The notes below the pieces were generated by a model, which saw nothing but the letters and a program-made list of their open reading frames with translations, had not been told where the DNA came from and did not search any database. From Saprospiraceae bacterium (GTDB taxonomy: Bacteria; Bacteroidota; Bacteroidia; Chitinophagales; Saprospiraceae): a stretch of DNA of 35,094 nt. The stretch covers positions 58,611 to 93,704 of the forward strand of contig JABSSL010000026.1 in assembly GCA_013214355.1 (NCBI GenBank). Reading direction: 5' to 3'. The number at the start of each line of letters is the position of its first letter. The stretch's first letter is position 1. Positions 1-7,902 of this stretch are shown piece after piece. The position numbers and the translations under genes are program-made.

Positions 1-331
1 TTGAGAGTAGTCGAGATTGCATGGCGCTGAAATAGTAAAACATGGAACATCCCAAATGAGAGGCGGGGAAGCCTCAGGTACAAGCATAAAGGGCCTGAAC
101 CCTTCACTAGTTTAAAACAAGGCAACAAAGGTATTATTGTTTCTCAAATAAACTTTATCTGCTAATGTCAATCTGAATACAATGGGAAAGGAATGCCAGC
201 GCCGATGGGCTATAGTCGGGTAAAATTCGCCTCCCGGCGCCGGCTGAAAGAAAATGTAGATTGTTTTCGTATATAGGATGCGTGCCCCCCTAGATCACCC
301 CTATATGATTTACATTTTTTTTAGTTTTTTA
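1..331. other. left-edge non-coding stretch
   Basis: No convincing coding frame is visible here; frame 1 of the plus strand stops at base 28. It holds a short hairpin with arms AAGGG and CCCTT around base 95, a 10-base palindrome CCGGCGCCGG at 234-243, and the imperfect inverted repeat described separately at 251-318. A gene ending just left of the window cannot be excluded. Confidence 0.4.
251..318. repeat. imperfect inverted repeat downstream of manA
   Basis: AAAATGTA at 251-258 is complementary to TACATTTT at 311-318, and ATATAGG at 271-277 to CCTATAT at 300-306. The two stems nest, with unequal internal loops. It lies just past the 3' end of manA, so it may help end or protect that transcript. 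On the minus strand only a weak T-rich stretch follows, so a classic terminator is not certain. Confidence 0.4.
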
Positions 332-1546
332 TTACAAGCCTGCTTTTGCCGCAAACAATAAAGCATCTCCTTGGCTCTGAATATCAATAGATTGTTGCGC
401 TGGAACTAGAAAAATTGCCCCTTGGCTAAAGCTGAAGTTTTTTTCTTCACTGCTCACCTCAACTGCCCCCTCCATGACGATATATATCGTGGCGGTAGCC
501 GCCTTCTCTTCTCTTAATGCTGCATGCGCTCCCGTAAAGGTTAACTGAGAAAGAGCGAAATCAGGAGCTGGAGTGGCGAAGCTAGTCACAATCGGGTTTT
601 CTTGTTCCCCATCTAAGACTTTGGGAACTACTGGAGTAAATACTAGATGTTTTAGCAATTCTGGTACATCAATGTGTTTGGGCGTAAGTCCTCCCCGAAA
701 GACATTATCTGAATTGGCCATCAATTCCACATTTACGCCCTCCAAATAAGCATGAGGTACGCCAGCATCTTGAAATATACCCTTCCCTTTGGGAATAAAT
801 ACCAAATTGAATAGGTAGATGGAAAATATGCCTCGGTCATAATGCCCATCACGGGTATAATCTTCAAATGCTAGCTTTGCCCAATAATCAGGAGATGACT
901 TTGCCATAGGCCCCGCCGCTGCCTTTGCATCCAACTGCTCCTTCAAGGGAGCTAATATCTGGTCAACTTCCTCCTGCGGTAGTTCCATGATATACTGGTA
1001 TAGCACCTTAATATCTTGCTTCGTAAAAACAGCTTGCAAAGCTTGGAATGCTACATTATCTCGTAAAGTAGCAGCAATGGCTTCTTGGGATTTAAAACCG
1101 TGCAGCAGCCAAAAATCCGTGAGGGCTACCATCACCTCTGGTTTATGATTATCATCCCTATAGCTTCGATGGAAGGCAGTTAATGGAATGCCCTTTTCAT
1201 TTTCTCTTTGAAAACCTATTTCTGCACTTTTTTTAGTGGGATGTGCTTGAATTGACAACATTTTTCGCACATCTAAGATCTTAAATAGAAAAGGAAGCCG
1301 TCCTTGAAAGTAATGGGCTACTTCCTCCCCTAAAACTTGAACAGGGCTTTGGCTGATGAAGTCGGCAAGTGAGACATCACCATTGGGGAGGCTTGCACTA
1401 GCCGTACCCTTTTTATGGGTACCCATCCAAAGTTCAGCAAAAGGTTTGTTTTCAGGGTTAGGCGTAGATAGCAACTGGGGTAGAAATTGGAAGCCACCCC
1501 AATCGTAATGTTGTACGACGCCATGTAGGGGAATAATTGCCTGCAT
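332..1546 (-). CDS. manA: mannose-6-phosphate isomerase, class I
   Basis: Interconverts mannose 6-phosphate and fructose 6-phosphate in the cytoplasm, feeding GDP-mannose and polysaccharide synthesis or mannose use. The 404-residue length fits type I zinc-dependent phosphomannose isomerases. The zinc ligands are visible: Q100 and H102 in the SIQAHP motif, E137 in the HKPEV motif and H265 in GVPHAYLEG. The sequence around R284 (SDNVFRGGLTPKH) is the usual substrate-binding signature. The C-terminal roughly 90 residues form the second cupin-like beta domain. It starts with ATG. No partner gene of sugar metabolism is adjacent; it is divergent from a small membrane-protein gene. Family assignment is firm; whether it serves exopolysaccharide or catabolism is not shown. 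Confidence 0.95.
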   Translation of the reverse strand: MQAIIPLHGVVQHYDWGGFQFLPQLLSTPNPENKPFAELWMGTHKKGTASASLPNGDVSLADFISQSPVQVLGEEVAHYFQGRLPFLFKILDVRKMLSIQAHPTKKSAEIGFQRENEKGIPLTAFHRSYRDDNHKPEVMVALTDFWLLHGFKSQEAIAATLRDNVAFQALQAVFTKQDIKVLYQYIMELPQEEVDQILAPLKEQLDAKAAAGPMAKSSPDYWAKLAFEDYTRDGHYDRGIFSIYLFNLVFIPKGKGIFQDAGVPHAYLEGVNVELMANSDNVFRGGLTPKHIDVPELLKHLVFTPVVPKVLDGEQENPIVTSFATPAPDFALSQLTFTGAHAALREEKAATATIYIVMEGAVEVSSEEKNFSFSQGAIFLVPAQQSIDIQSQGDALLFAAKAGL

Positions 1547-1780
1547 AAATTCGTTTTTGTTTTTCTATACGTGAATACAACCGATGGGTTATCTTTTTAA
1601 TCTATCAATCTTGAGGTCAGAGCAGATTCAAAAATAAGGAAGTTTGTTTTTTAATACTCAATTAAGTCCCCTCACTACCTATACCTGCCTTTACACTACA
1701 TTATGTTTTTGAGCCAATTGAGAATCCTAGATCTTACGGAGGTGAGATCAATCTGTAAATCAGCATATCTAAATTGAACT

Positions 1781-1921
1781 ATGAGAGCTTTAATCGTAGC
1801 ATTCTATGTAGTAGTAGGTTTATTCCTGATTAGTACCATGATCTACCTGGCTCAGTCCGAAGACTCCACACAACCTAAGCTCAAAAAAGAACTTGTTGTA
1901 GATCACTACCCAAAGCGTTAA
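1781..1921 (+). CDS. small single-pass membrane protein (46 aa)
   Basis: An ATG frame of 46 codons starting MRALIVAFYVVVGLF. Residues 3-24 form one hydrophobic segment, followed by a charged tail rich in Lys, Asp and Gln. It fits either an uncleaved membrane anchor or a signal-like peptide with a short periplasmic tail. It fills the gap between manA (divergent) and the YceI-like gene. A hairpin at 1953-1978 follows the stop. I do not recognise a family. Support is the good hydrophobic pattern, clean start and stop, and the otherwise empty gap; short length keeps confidence moderate. Confidence 0.5.
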   Translation: MRALIVAFYVVVGLFLISTMIYLAQSEDSTQPKLKKELVVDHYPKR

Positions 1922-1952
1922 TCGTAAAAACTTTAACTTTTTTTTAACTCCT

Positions 1953-1978
1953 CGACAACTTTTTGCCAATAGTTGTCG
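1953..1978 (+). terminator. hairpin between small ORF and YceI gene
   Basis: CGACAACT at 1953-1960 and AGTTGTCG at 1971-1978 form a perfect 8-bp stem with a 10-base loop. A T-rich run follows after a few bases. It could end the 1781-1921 transcript or act in the leader of the YceI gene, whose ATG is 36 bases further on. Confidence 0.45.
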
Positions 1979-2014
1979 TTGTATGGTTTTTGCAATTTAA
2001 ACACGCTTTACATC

Positions 2015-2701
2015 ATGTACACAACTATTAAGTATTTATTGGCACTTTGCTGCGTAGTCGTATTAGCTGCTTGTGGAAACGCGCCAGCTGGAGAAAAAGT
2101 GGAAGCTGAAGAGGCTGTAGAAACACCTACAGAAACTAGCGCTACTGCTATCTCTTACAACATTGACACGGAAGCTAGCCAGGTTAACTGGATCGGTGCT
2201 AAGCCAACTGGAGACCAGCACACTGGTATCATCAAACTTAACAGTGGCGAATTATTCGTTGAAAATGGCAACATCACAGGTGGTACTTTCGAATTGAATA
2301 TGAACTCTATCGCTGTAACCGACGAAATGGGAGATGAGATGAAAGCCAAATTAGAGGGCCACTTGAAAACAGGTGACTTCTTTGAGGTAGAGAAATTCCC
2401 TACTGGCAAATTTGAAATTGCCAGCGTAACGGTAGCAGAAGGCGTTGAAGGCGCTACTCACAATGTAACGGGTAACCTTACCATGAAAGACATCACTAAG
2501 AGTGTAACTATCCCTGTTAAAGTGGAATTGGGTGAAAATGGCCTAACCGCCTCTACTCCTGCTTTCACCATCAATCGTACGGAATGGGATGTTATGTACA
2601 ACTCTGGTGTAATTGGTACAGTAAAGGACAAATTGATCAACGACGATGTGGCGTTGACATTGAACCTATCTGCTTCTCCTCAACAGGCAGAAGTGCAGTA
2701 A
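2015..2701 (+). CDS. YceI-like domain lipoprotein
   Basis: Exported lipoprotein of 228 residues. I take the ATG at 2015, not a TTG 42 bases upstream, because from here the protein opens with a clean lipoprotein signal (MYTTIKYLLALCC...) and a lipobox LAAC. A Glu/Thr-rich linker follows, then a YceI domain from about residue 45 to the end. Recognisable family traits are the early D-x-x-x-S-x-V-x-W strand (DTEASQVNW), the HLKTGDFFEVEKFP region and NVTGNLTMKDITKSV. YceI proteins are lipocalin-like barrels that bind isoprenoid or other lipid-like molecules. The ligand here is unknown. A strong terminator at 2758-2796 shows it is transcribed alone or as the last gene of its unit. Confidence 0.9.
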   Translation: MYTTIKYLLALCCVVVLAACGNAPAGEKVEAEEAVETPTETSATAISYNIDTEASQVNWIGAKPTGDQHTGIIKLNSGELFVENGNITGGTFELNMNSIAVTDEMGDEMKAKLEGHLKTGDFFEVEKFPTGKFEIASVTVAEGVEGATHNVTGNLTMKDITKSVTIPVKVELGENGLTASTPAFTINRTEWDVMYNSGVIGTVKDKLINDDVALTLNLSASPQQAEVQ

Positions 2702-2721
2702 GTAAAACGCATTTCAGAAAT

Positions 2722-2743
2722 CGACTTTATTAGTGGAAAGTCG
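2722..2743 (+). repeat. hairpin after YceI gene
   Basis: CGACTTT at 2722-2728 pairs with AAAGTCG at 2737-2743 around an 8-base loop, and is followed by an A-rich stretch. It precedes the main terminator; it may be a second, weaker stop or an exonuclease barrier. Confidence 0.4.
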
Positions 2744-2757
2744 TTCAAAAAAATATA

Positions 2758-2796
2758 CCCGCTTGTTGGAGTAATCCGGCAAGCGGGATTTTTTTT
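2758..2796 (+). terminator. rho-independent terminator of YceI gene
   Basis: Stem CCCGCTTG at 2758-2765 with CAAGCGGG at 2780-2787, continued inwards by TTGGA/TCCGG with two wobble pairs to a GTAA tetraloop, 13 bp in all. Eight T residues follow at 2789-2796. This is a textbook intrinsic terminator reading on the plus strand. Confidence 0.9.
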
Positions 2797-3048
2797 GTGT
2801 GTAAAACCTTAGGCTTTACAATGAAAGGTCAAATGGAATTAACTTGGAAAGTTCAGCCTGATATAATTATCCAGGAAGGTAAGACATAAGAAAGAAAGGC
2901 AAACAAATAGGCACATCAGCCTTTCTGATTACAGGACCACAGCCTAGCATCTCTTTTCTACGAAAGTGGGTAGATGCAGATCGAATAAATCTTTGAAGTA
3001 GAAATGATAAGTATGCCTTCTAGAGGCATCAGTTCTATCATTCACCTA
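2797..3048. other. non-coding stretch, nothing recognised
   Basis: Between the YceI terminator and the 40-residue protein gene there is no convincing gene. A 22-codon ATG frame at 2821 has no further support. No RNA gene or repeat was recognised. Confidence 0.4.
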
Positions 3049-3171
3049 CTATCCCAAGAACTTGAAGTTGTACTGATAAATTCCTACTACTAAAACTACA
3101 AACAAGAACAAGAAGATAAAGAAGTACATCAAGCAGTATCCTTTTCTACCAGCGTTTTCGACTTCTGACAT
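3049..3171 (-). CDS. small single-pass membrane protein (40 aa)
   Basis: A 40-residue frame on the minus strand. It opens with a short polar segment (MSEVENAGRKGYC), then a very hydrophobic helix from about residue 14 to 31 rich in Phe, Leu and Val, and ends in a short polar tail (YQYNFKFLG). The ATG sits about 34 bases after a good Bacteroidota promoter (3206-3236), which itself lies right behind the terminator of the preceding isomerase gene. That arrangement marks an independent transcription unit and is the main reason to believe the gene. I know no family for it. The N-out or N-in topology cannot be told. Confidence 0.6.
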   Translation of the reverse strand: MSEVENAGRKGYCLMYFFIFLFLFVVLVVGIYQYNFKFLG

Positions 3172-3205
3172 GATACCGTATTTTAGTCAATTTTAAAATT
3201 CGCTG

Positions 3206-3236
3206 CAAAGATGAATAAAAAAACAATAATGGCAAA
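3206..3236 (-). promoter_or_regulatory. Bacteroidota-type promoter for the 40-aa protein
   Basis: On the minus strand, TTTG (3236-3233) and CATCTTTG (3213-3206) are separated by 19 bases. They match the known -33 TTTG and -7 TAnnTTTG elements with one mismatch in the -7 box. Confidence 0.6.
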
Positions 3237-3240
3237 ACTA

Positions 3241-3276
3241 CAAGAGGTCGACTTTCAGCGAAAAGTCGACCTCTTG
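3241..3276 (-). terminator. 15-bp hairpin ending the PpiD-like gene
   Basis: Perfect stem: bases 3241-3255 pair with 3262-3276, loop CAGCGA. It lies 28 bases past the stop codon of the minus-strand isomerase gene, and a T-rich stretch follows on that strand after a few bases. No gene reads into it from the other side. Confidence 0.75.
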
Positions 3277-3303
3277 AAATATAGACCTGATCTAAATTAG
3301 AGC

Positions 3304-5439
3304 CTAGTAAAATCTAGCCCTGAAATCGTCTACATTAGCATTCTTCACCATTCCTTGCACCAAGCGGCTTGCCACCTGAGCTCTCGCCTGAGAAGACATC
3401 GTCTGGCGAATTTGAGGTAGGTTATTAGGAGCAGAAAGTGTCGGTTTCAACGTAGTCTTAATCATATATACACCCGTCTCTCCAACGATTGGGGTAGATA
3501 ATTGACCTTGATCAAGATTAAAGGCCGTAGCCACTACTTTAGGTTCATTTCCTAAGCCTGTCAAAAAGCTCTGAGAAAACTTAGCACCAGTAATTGTATC
3601 AATCTGAGTCTGGTACTCTGCTGCCACTGCACCTAAAGTTTTTCCAGTTAATGCGCCTGCCAACTGCTCTCCTTTCTTCTTATTAATCACCTGTTGCTCA
3701 ATTTCGGACTTTATTGTTGCAACGCTTGGCAATCCAGCTTTCTGTATGCTACCTAGAGTAGCCACTACATACTTATTATCATAGTATCCAATAGGATCTT
3801 GGAAAGCATAAACCGAAGGCGATACCTTTCCTGGGTTAGCAGTGTACGCCCATTTTACGATCTGTCTAGCATCCTCAGTAGCTCCTAGGGATCCTACCTG
3901 ATAATCATTCGCTTTCAATGGCAATGAAGATTCAACGGTCAAACCTGCAGCCGTTGCAGACTCCTTAACCGCATCGATATTCTGGTTGCTTCCAATAAAC
4001 TGAGAAGCTTGCTGGAAAACATCGTTTTGTGTATCCTTACTTGGCTCAATTGCTTTTTGTAGATAAGCCACTTTAACTCTTTCTGTAGTAGTGGAGCTTC
4101 TGTCCAATACTTCAATTAGATGCCAACCATAACTGGTCTTTACCTTATATAGCTTATTCAATTCTCCAGTAATGAATAGAACCTGGTTGTATTCTGGTAC
4201 GAACTGATTAGGTGTAGTATTTTCATACTTACCGCCATTACTAGCGCTACCTGGATCCTGGCTAAATTTCACGGCCAAGGAATCAAAAGAAGCTGCTCCA
4301 GTTTCCAAAACCAGCTTAATACTGTCGATTCTTCTTTCAGCTTCCGCAAAGGAAGCAGGTGTAGTGGCCGAAAGTAAGATATGACGAGAATCTGCTGAGT
4401 CCGCCATAACCACTTTATCTCGCAACTTAACCGCTTTATAAGAATTACCATCAAGGTAAGGCCCGTATACCTGACCAACTTCCATGTTCTGGAAAACTTC
4501 GTCAGCTACTACAGGACTAACTGCCTGTCGGTCCACATATCGAGGATCGATCACTCCCTGGTTGGAAAGTACGAAAGCGGAATCATTGGTGCTTTCTACA
4601 AACTTAGATACTAGCTCCTGAATGTCGTTCTCGAGCTTTGTACTATCAGCAGCAGTAGCAGTCACATTGAATACCACATAATCCACCACTCTAGTCTCTT
4701 CATCAACCGTATATCGGTTTTCATATTCTTTCAGATAGGCGCTGTAATCCTCGTCGCTAAGCGAAACATCTGCATTGTCAATCTCATCAAAAGGCACTTT
4801 GACGTAGACGAAGTTTACGGGGTGGTTTTCTTCTGCAAAGCCCATTTCCGCCATCCAAGTTGGTGTGTACATTGCTTTGCTTACCATATTATTCAACTTC
4901 GTCTGCAACCTGCTCTTCACAATTTCTTCGCGCTGGTACTTCCAGTAAGCTGGAAACTGTGGATTAAGTTGCCCCGTTTGAATGGCATTAGTCAGGTCCC
5001 CTTGATCGATTATCTGCTTAATCTGATTCAGTTGATTAACATCGATCTGACCAGGAGCTTGAGGATTTTGGAAACGAGCCATAATGACAGGACTGTAATT
5101 GGGGCCGAATTCCAAGCTAGCTAATTCCGTATTACTTACAGACAATCCAAGATTATCAGCTTCATCTTTCACCAAAGCTTCTTCTAGGAAGTAGTTCCAC
5201 AATTGGTCACGCTGATTGTAGACATTCCCACCTGAGTTAGCGTACACTAAGCTGTAAGCACGTTCAAAGCGCTGCTGATCTAATTTAACTCCATCAACCT
5301 CTCCTAGTGTTAGATTACCCACGCCGCCACCTAAGTTGGAGCTAGAAGTCATATCCATCACAATGAATCCCGCCAGACCGATACCGATCAGGACTACCAG
5401 AATCCATGAGTTTTTCCTAATTTTTCCTATTAATGCCAT
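3304..5439 (-). CDS. PpiD/SurA-like periplasmic peptidyl-prolyl isomerase
   Basis: Membrane-anchored foldase of 711 residues that should assist exported proteins in the periplasm. One transmembrane helix (about residues 10-29, WILVVLIGIGLAGFIVM) follows a short basic cytoplasmic start. The N-terminal chaperone region (about 45-200) resembles SurA_N. A parvulin domain spans about 350-447: DSRHILLS, then FDSLAVKFSQDPGSASNGGKY, and GWHLIEVLDR at the end. A second, degenerate parvulin-like segment may lie around 225-345 (YVVFNVTATAADS ... VGQVYGPYLDGNSYKAVKL). This layout is the usual Bacteroidota form, longer than E. coli PpiD. The ATG is directly preceded by AAGG. A perfect -7 element lies about 90 bases upstream (5528-5535), and a terminator follows (3241-3276), so it is probably monocistronic. 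Confidence 0.92.
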   Translation of the reverse strand: MALIGKIRKNSWILVVLIGIGLAGFIVMDMTSSSNLGGGVGNLTLGEVDGVKLDQQRFERAYSLVYANSGGNVYNQRDQLWNYFLEEALVKDEADNLGLSVSNTELASLEFGPNYSPVIMARFQNPQAPGQIDVNQLNQIKQIIDQGDLTNAIQTGQLNPQFPAYWKYQREEIVKSRLQTKLNNMVSKAMYTPTWMAEMGFAEENHPVNFVYVKVPFDEIDNADVSLSDEDYSAYLKEYENRYTVDEETRVVDYVVFNVTATAADSTKLENDIQELVSKFVESTNDSAFVLSNQGVIDPRYVDRQAVSPVVADEVFQNMEVGQVYGPYLDGNSYKAVKLRDKVVMADSADSRHILLSATTPASFAEAERRIDSIKLVLETGAASFDSLAVKFSQDPGSASNGGKYENTTPNQFVPEYNQVLFITGELNKLYKVKTSYGWHLIEVLDRSSTTTERVKVAYLQKAIEPSKDTQNDVFQQASQFIGSNQNIDAVKESATAAGLTVESSLPLKANDYQVGSLGATEDARQIVKWAYTANPGKVSPSVYAFQDPIGYYDNKYVVATLGSIQKAGLPSVATIKSEIEQQVINKKKGEQLAGALTGKTLGAVAAEYQTQIDTITGAKFSQSFLTGLGNEPKVVATAFNLDQGQLSTPIVGETGVYMIKTTLKPTLSAPNNLPQIRQTMSSQARAQVASRLVQGMVKNANVDDFRARFY

Positions 5440-5516
5440 CCTTCTACAAGATTTTATGATTCAATCTTCAAGGTCCTTCGACCTTTTCCACAAAGAGTTT
5501 ATTGCAAACAATTTTA

Positions 5517-5606
5517 CTAAAGGACTGCAAAGATATAATCCCTGCCGAAAAAATCCATGCAAAATAAAGGCTTTGATGTGTAAAATCAAAATTTCCAGTC
5601 CTTTAG
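5517..5606. repeat. 11-bp inverted repeat around the isomerase promoter
   Basis: CTAAAGGACTG at 5517-5527 is the exact reverse complement of CAGTCCTTTAG at 5596-5606. One arm touches the -7 element of the isomerase gene. Inside the neighbouring sequence a near-palindrome centred on TGTTAACA occupies 5607-5630. Either could bind a regulator; this is inference. Confidence 0.4.
5528..5535 (-). promoter_or_regulatory. -7 element upstream of the PpiD-like gene
   Basis: The minus strand reads TATCTTTG followed by C, a perfect match to TAnnTTTG. No good TTTG -33 element stands at the usual distance. The implied leader is about 85 bases. Confidence 0.6.
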
Positions 5607-5683
5607 CACTGTTTGTTAACAGACAGAGTGCCTTTAGCTAGCGAGTGCGGTAGGGCTCTAGTTAGATGATCGTAGCATGAGGT

Positions 5684-5702
5684 ATCCTAACTAAGATAGG
5701 AT
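5684..5702 (-). terminator. weak hairpin after response regulator gene
   Basis: ATCCTA at 5684-5689 and TAGGAT at 5697-5702 form a 6-bp stem with a 7-base loop just past the response regulator stop codon. No T-run follows, so it is only a candidate. Confidence 0.3.
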
Positions 5703-5707
5703 GAGAA

Positions 5708-6412
5708 CTACCCCAGGGATTGAGCCCGGGCTGGGCAGACAAATTTGAAGCCTACCCCGTGAATATTCTCAATCTTAAGTTGCTCATCCTTCTTCAAATA
5801 CTTCCGCAAGCGAGATATGAAGACATCCAAGCTTCTACCCATGAAGTAATCATTCTCTCCCCAGAGTCGCTCTAGGATGGTTGCTCTCTTTAGTACCTCA
5901 TTGGGAGAGGCCGCAAAAAGCTGTAGTAAATCTGCCTCTTTCTGTGTTAACTGACGAGATTCCTCATCGATGATCAGGCTGAGGTTGGCATAGTTAAATT
6001 CATATTTACCGAGTGTGGTAGCCGCTTTTACTTGGGGCTGTGTAATTTTGCTGCGACGGAGAAAGACTTCGATCTTCAGTAAAAGCTCTTCTATACTAAA
6101 AGGCTTCGTGATATAATCATCAGCGCCTAATTTCAAGCCATGGATCTTATCTTCCTTCAGGGATTTAGCGGTAAGAAATATGATGGGGACTTCAATATTT
6201 TTCTTTCGGATCTCTTTGGCTAAGGTATAGCCATCGATTTGCGGTAGCATCACATCTAGTATACAAAGATCAAATTGTTCATTCCTAATGACCTCCAAAG
6301 CCTGCTCTCCATCTTCGCAATGTGTAATCTTATAACCTTGTAAGCTCAGGTTGTCGCGCGTCACAAAACTCAGGGTGGCATCGTCTTCCACGTATAATAA
6401 ATGTGCTTTCAT
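5708..6412 (-). CDS. OmpR-family response regulator
   Basis: Cytoplasmic transcription regulator of 234 residues, output of the kinase encoded just upstream. The receiver domain (1-120) has the acidic pocket E9/D10/D11, phospho-acceptor D53 in ILDVMLP, the conserved T81 and K103 in ITKPF. The DNA-binding winged helix (about 130-228) shows the OmpR/PhoB pattern, with LTQKEADLLQLF, the recognition region GRSLDVFISRLRKYL and the final hairpin IHGVGFKF. The pair resembles RprX/RprY of Bacteroides, by my reading of the family. It follows the kinase gene by about 120 bases on the same strand. Target genes cannot be read from the sequence. Confidence 0.93.
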   Translation of the reverse strand: MKAHLLYVEDDATLSFVTRDNLSLQGYKITHCEDGEQALEVIRNEQFDLCILDVMLPQIDGYTLAKEIRKKNIEVPIIFLTAKSLKEDKIHGLKLGADDYITKPFSIEELLLKIEVFLRRSKITQPQVKAATTLGKYEFNYANLSLIIDEESRQLTQKEADLLQLFAASPNEVLKRATILERLWGENDYFMGRSLDVFISRLRKYLKKDEQLKIENIHGVGFKFVCPARAQSLG

Positions 6413-6532
6413 GTTCTTAGGATTATTTTGACCGTTAGATTCAACTTTCTTAAAGCTAAGGTTTGCCTGGCGTTTTTGCGTATTTTCTCAGCTACTTTTT
6501 GTTTTAGATGTTAATGGCTCCACCACCAGTGC

Positions 6533-7807
6533 TCATTTTTTCACAGGGATATGGATCAAAACCTTTGTTCCTCTGCCCTCCTCACTATCTAGCTGTAACT
6601 TCCATCCATGGGAATCACAAACGCTCTTTACATAGAATAGACCTAATCCAAAGCCTTTCACATTATGAACATTCCCCGTTGGGACTCTATAGAATTTATC
6701 AAAAATTTTAGCTTGGTACTCCTTTTTTATTCCTATTCCCTTATCCTCGATACTTAGCAGCGCTCGGCGTTTATTCAACCATTTGAGCTCTATGCATATA
6801 TCCGGTTTTTTCTCACAGTATTTGATCGCATTGTCGATCAGATTATGGAGAATATTAGTCAGATGCAGAGGGTCAGCGTAAACCTCCACCGCTTGCTCCG
6901 GTAAGCTGGCCTTAAAAACACCATTCATCTCTTCCACTCTAAGCTTAGCACCTTCGATCAAGTCTCTCAACAAGTCATCCAGGATAATAGACTCACGTTT
7001 TAGGTCGAAGTTATTGCCTTCAATTTTTGCCAACTGCAGCACCTTTTCTACCTGATTATTTAAACGCTGGTTTTGCTGCTGAATAATATTGGCATATTGG
7101 AAAAGCCGGTCGTTCTGGCGAATCACATCATTGCTCAAGAATACATCTGTAGAAATCTTGATGGTTGAGATCGGCGTTTTGAACTCATGGGTCATATTAT
7201 TAATGAAGTCCTTCTGCATATTGGAGAGGCGGCGCTGGCGAAGTATAACCGCCATAGAATAACCGAAGAACAGCACGACCATTAACAGTACACCAGCGAG
7301 AAAAATATTGAGTTGCATTTTCCCTAGTAAGTATCCCGACCTAGTAGGGAACTTGACGCCAAAGTAGTAGACGAACTTGCTATCTTTGGGTAAATCGGGT
7401 TCTAGATCCTTGATTTCCCGCCCAGGTTCATAACTACAGTAGCCTCCGTACTCCATGTTATTGGTGTTACAATTGAAGACCGCATATTCAAAATCCACAT
7501 TAATAGCTAGTGCTTCCAAGTGCTTTTGTAGAAAATATTCTAGGTTGGCTTTATCAATCTCATACTCCACATTGACGATATAGTAATTGCTCGTACGCTG
7601 ATTGATCACTTCTCTGGTTGGCAGTTCAACGTCATTCAGTTCGGCCAGATCCCTTGCTACATTATATAAGGCTAGGGTCACTTTCTGCCGAAACTCATCC
7701 TCATTGATATTCCAGGTGCTAATCACATAATAGGCCTGCATACTAACCGCCCCCATCAAAGCAATTACCCCGAGAATGATCACCCGATTAATCGAACTAT
7801 TCTGCAT
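6533..7807 (-). CDS. sensor histidine kinase
   Basis: Inner-membrane kinase that should phosphorylate the adjacent regulator. I prefer the ATG at 7807 (424 residues) to a TTG nine bases upstream. Transmembrane helices lie near residues 8-29 and 166-188, enclosing a periplasmic sensor of about 135 residues with two cysteines in the stretch FNCNTNNMEYGGYC that might form a disulfide. The dimerisation helix carries the H-box MTHEFKTPIS with the phospho-histidine near 207. The ATPase domain has the N-box (HNLIDNAIKYCE), G1 (DKGIGI) and G2 (GFGLGLFYV). No HAMP domain is evident. It is divergent from the DUF4271 gene with about 95 bases between them. The signal it senses is unknown. Confidence 0.93.
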   Translation of the reverse strand: MQNSSINRVIILGVIALMGAVSMQAYYVISTWNINEDEFRQKVTLALYNVARDLAELNDVELPTREVINQRTSNYYIVNVEYEIDKANLEYFLQKHLEALAINVDFEYAVFNCNTNNMEYGGYCSYEPGREIKDLEPDLPKDSKFVYYFGVKFPTRSGYLLGKMQLNIFLAGVLLMVVLFFGYSMAVILRQRRLSNMQKDFINNMTHEFKTPISTIKISTDVFLSNDVIRQNDRLFQYANIIQQQNQRLNNQVEKVLQLAKIEGNNFDLKRESIILDDLLRDLIEGAKLRVEEMNGVFKASLPEQAVEVYADPLHLTNILHNLIDNAIKYCEKKPDICIELKWLNKRRALLSIEDKGIGIKKEYQAKIFDKFYRVPTGNVHNVKGFGLGLFYVKSVCDSHGWKLQLDSEEGRGTKVLIHIPVKK

Positions 7808-7887
7808 AAAGCGCAATTTATTCCCATTTTATGTAGCTAAAAAGTTATTAACAACGTATTAACAAAGAAAAAAACCGCTAGCTTCTT

Positions 7888-7895
7888 TACTTTTG
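7888..7895 (+). promoter_or_regulatory. -7 element directly before the DUF4271 gene
   Basis: TACTTTTG, a perfect TAnnTTTG match, ends 7 bases before the ATG at 7903. Transcription would begin at or within a few bases of the start codon. No clear TTTG stands 19 bases upstream. Confidence 0.55.
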
Positions 7896-7902
7896 CAAAC
7901 AC

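Noticed and set aside
1973-2014. TTG-started N-terminal extension of the YceI-like lipoprotein
   Set aside because: It would place 14 polar residues before a clean lipoprotein signal and overlaps the hairpin at 1953-1978.
2821-2889. 22-codon ATG frame after the YceI terminator
   Set aside because: No promoter, no hydrophobic segment and no recognisable pattern.
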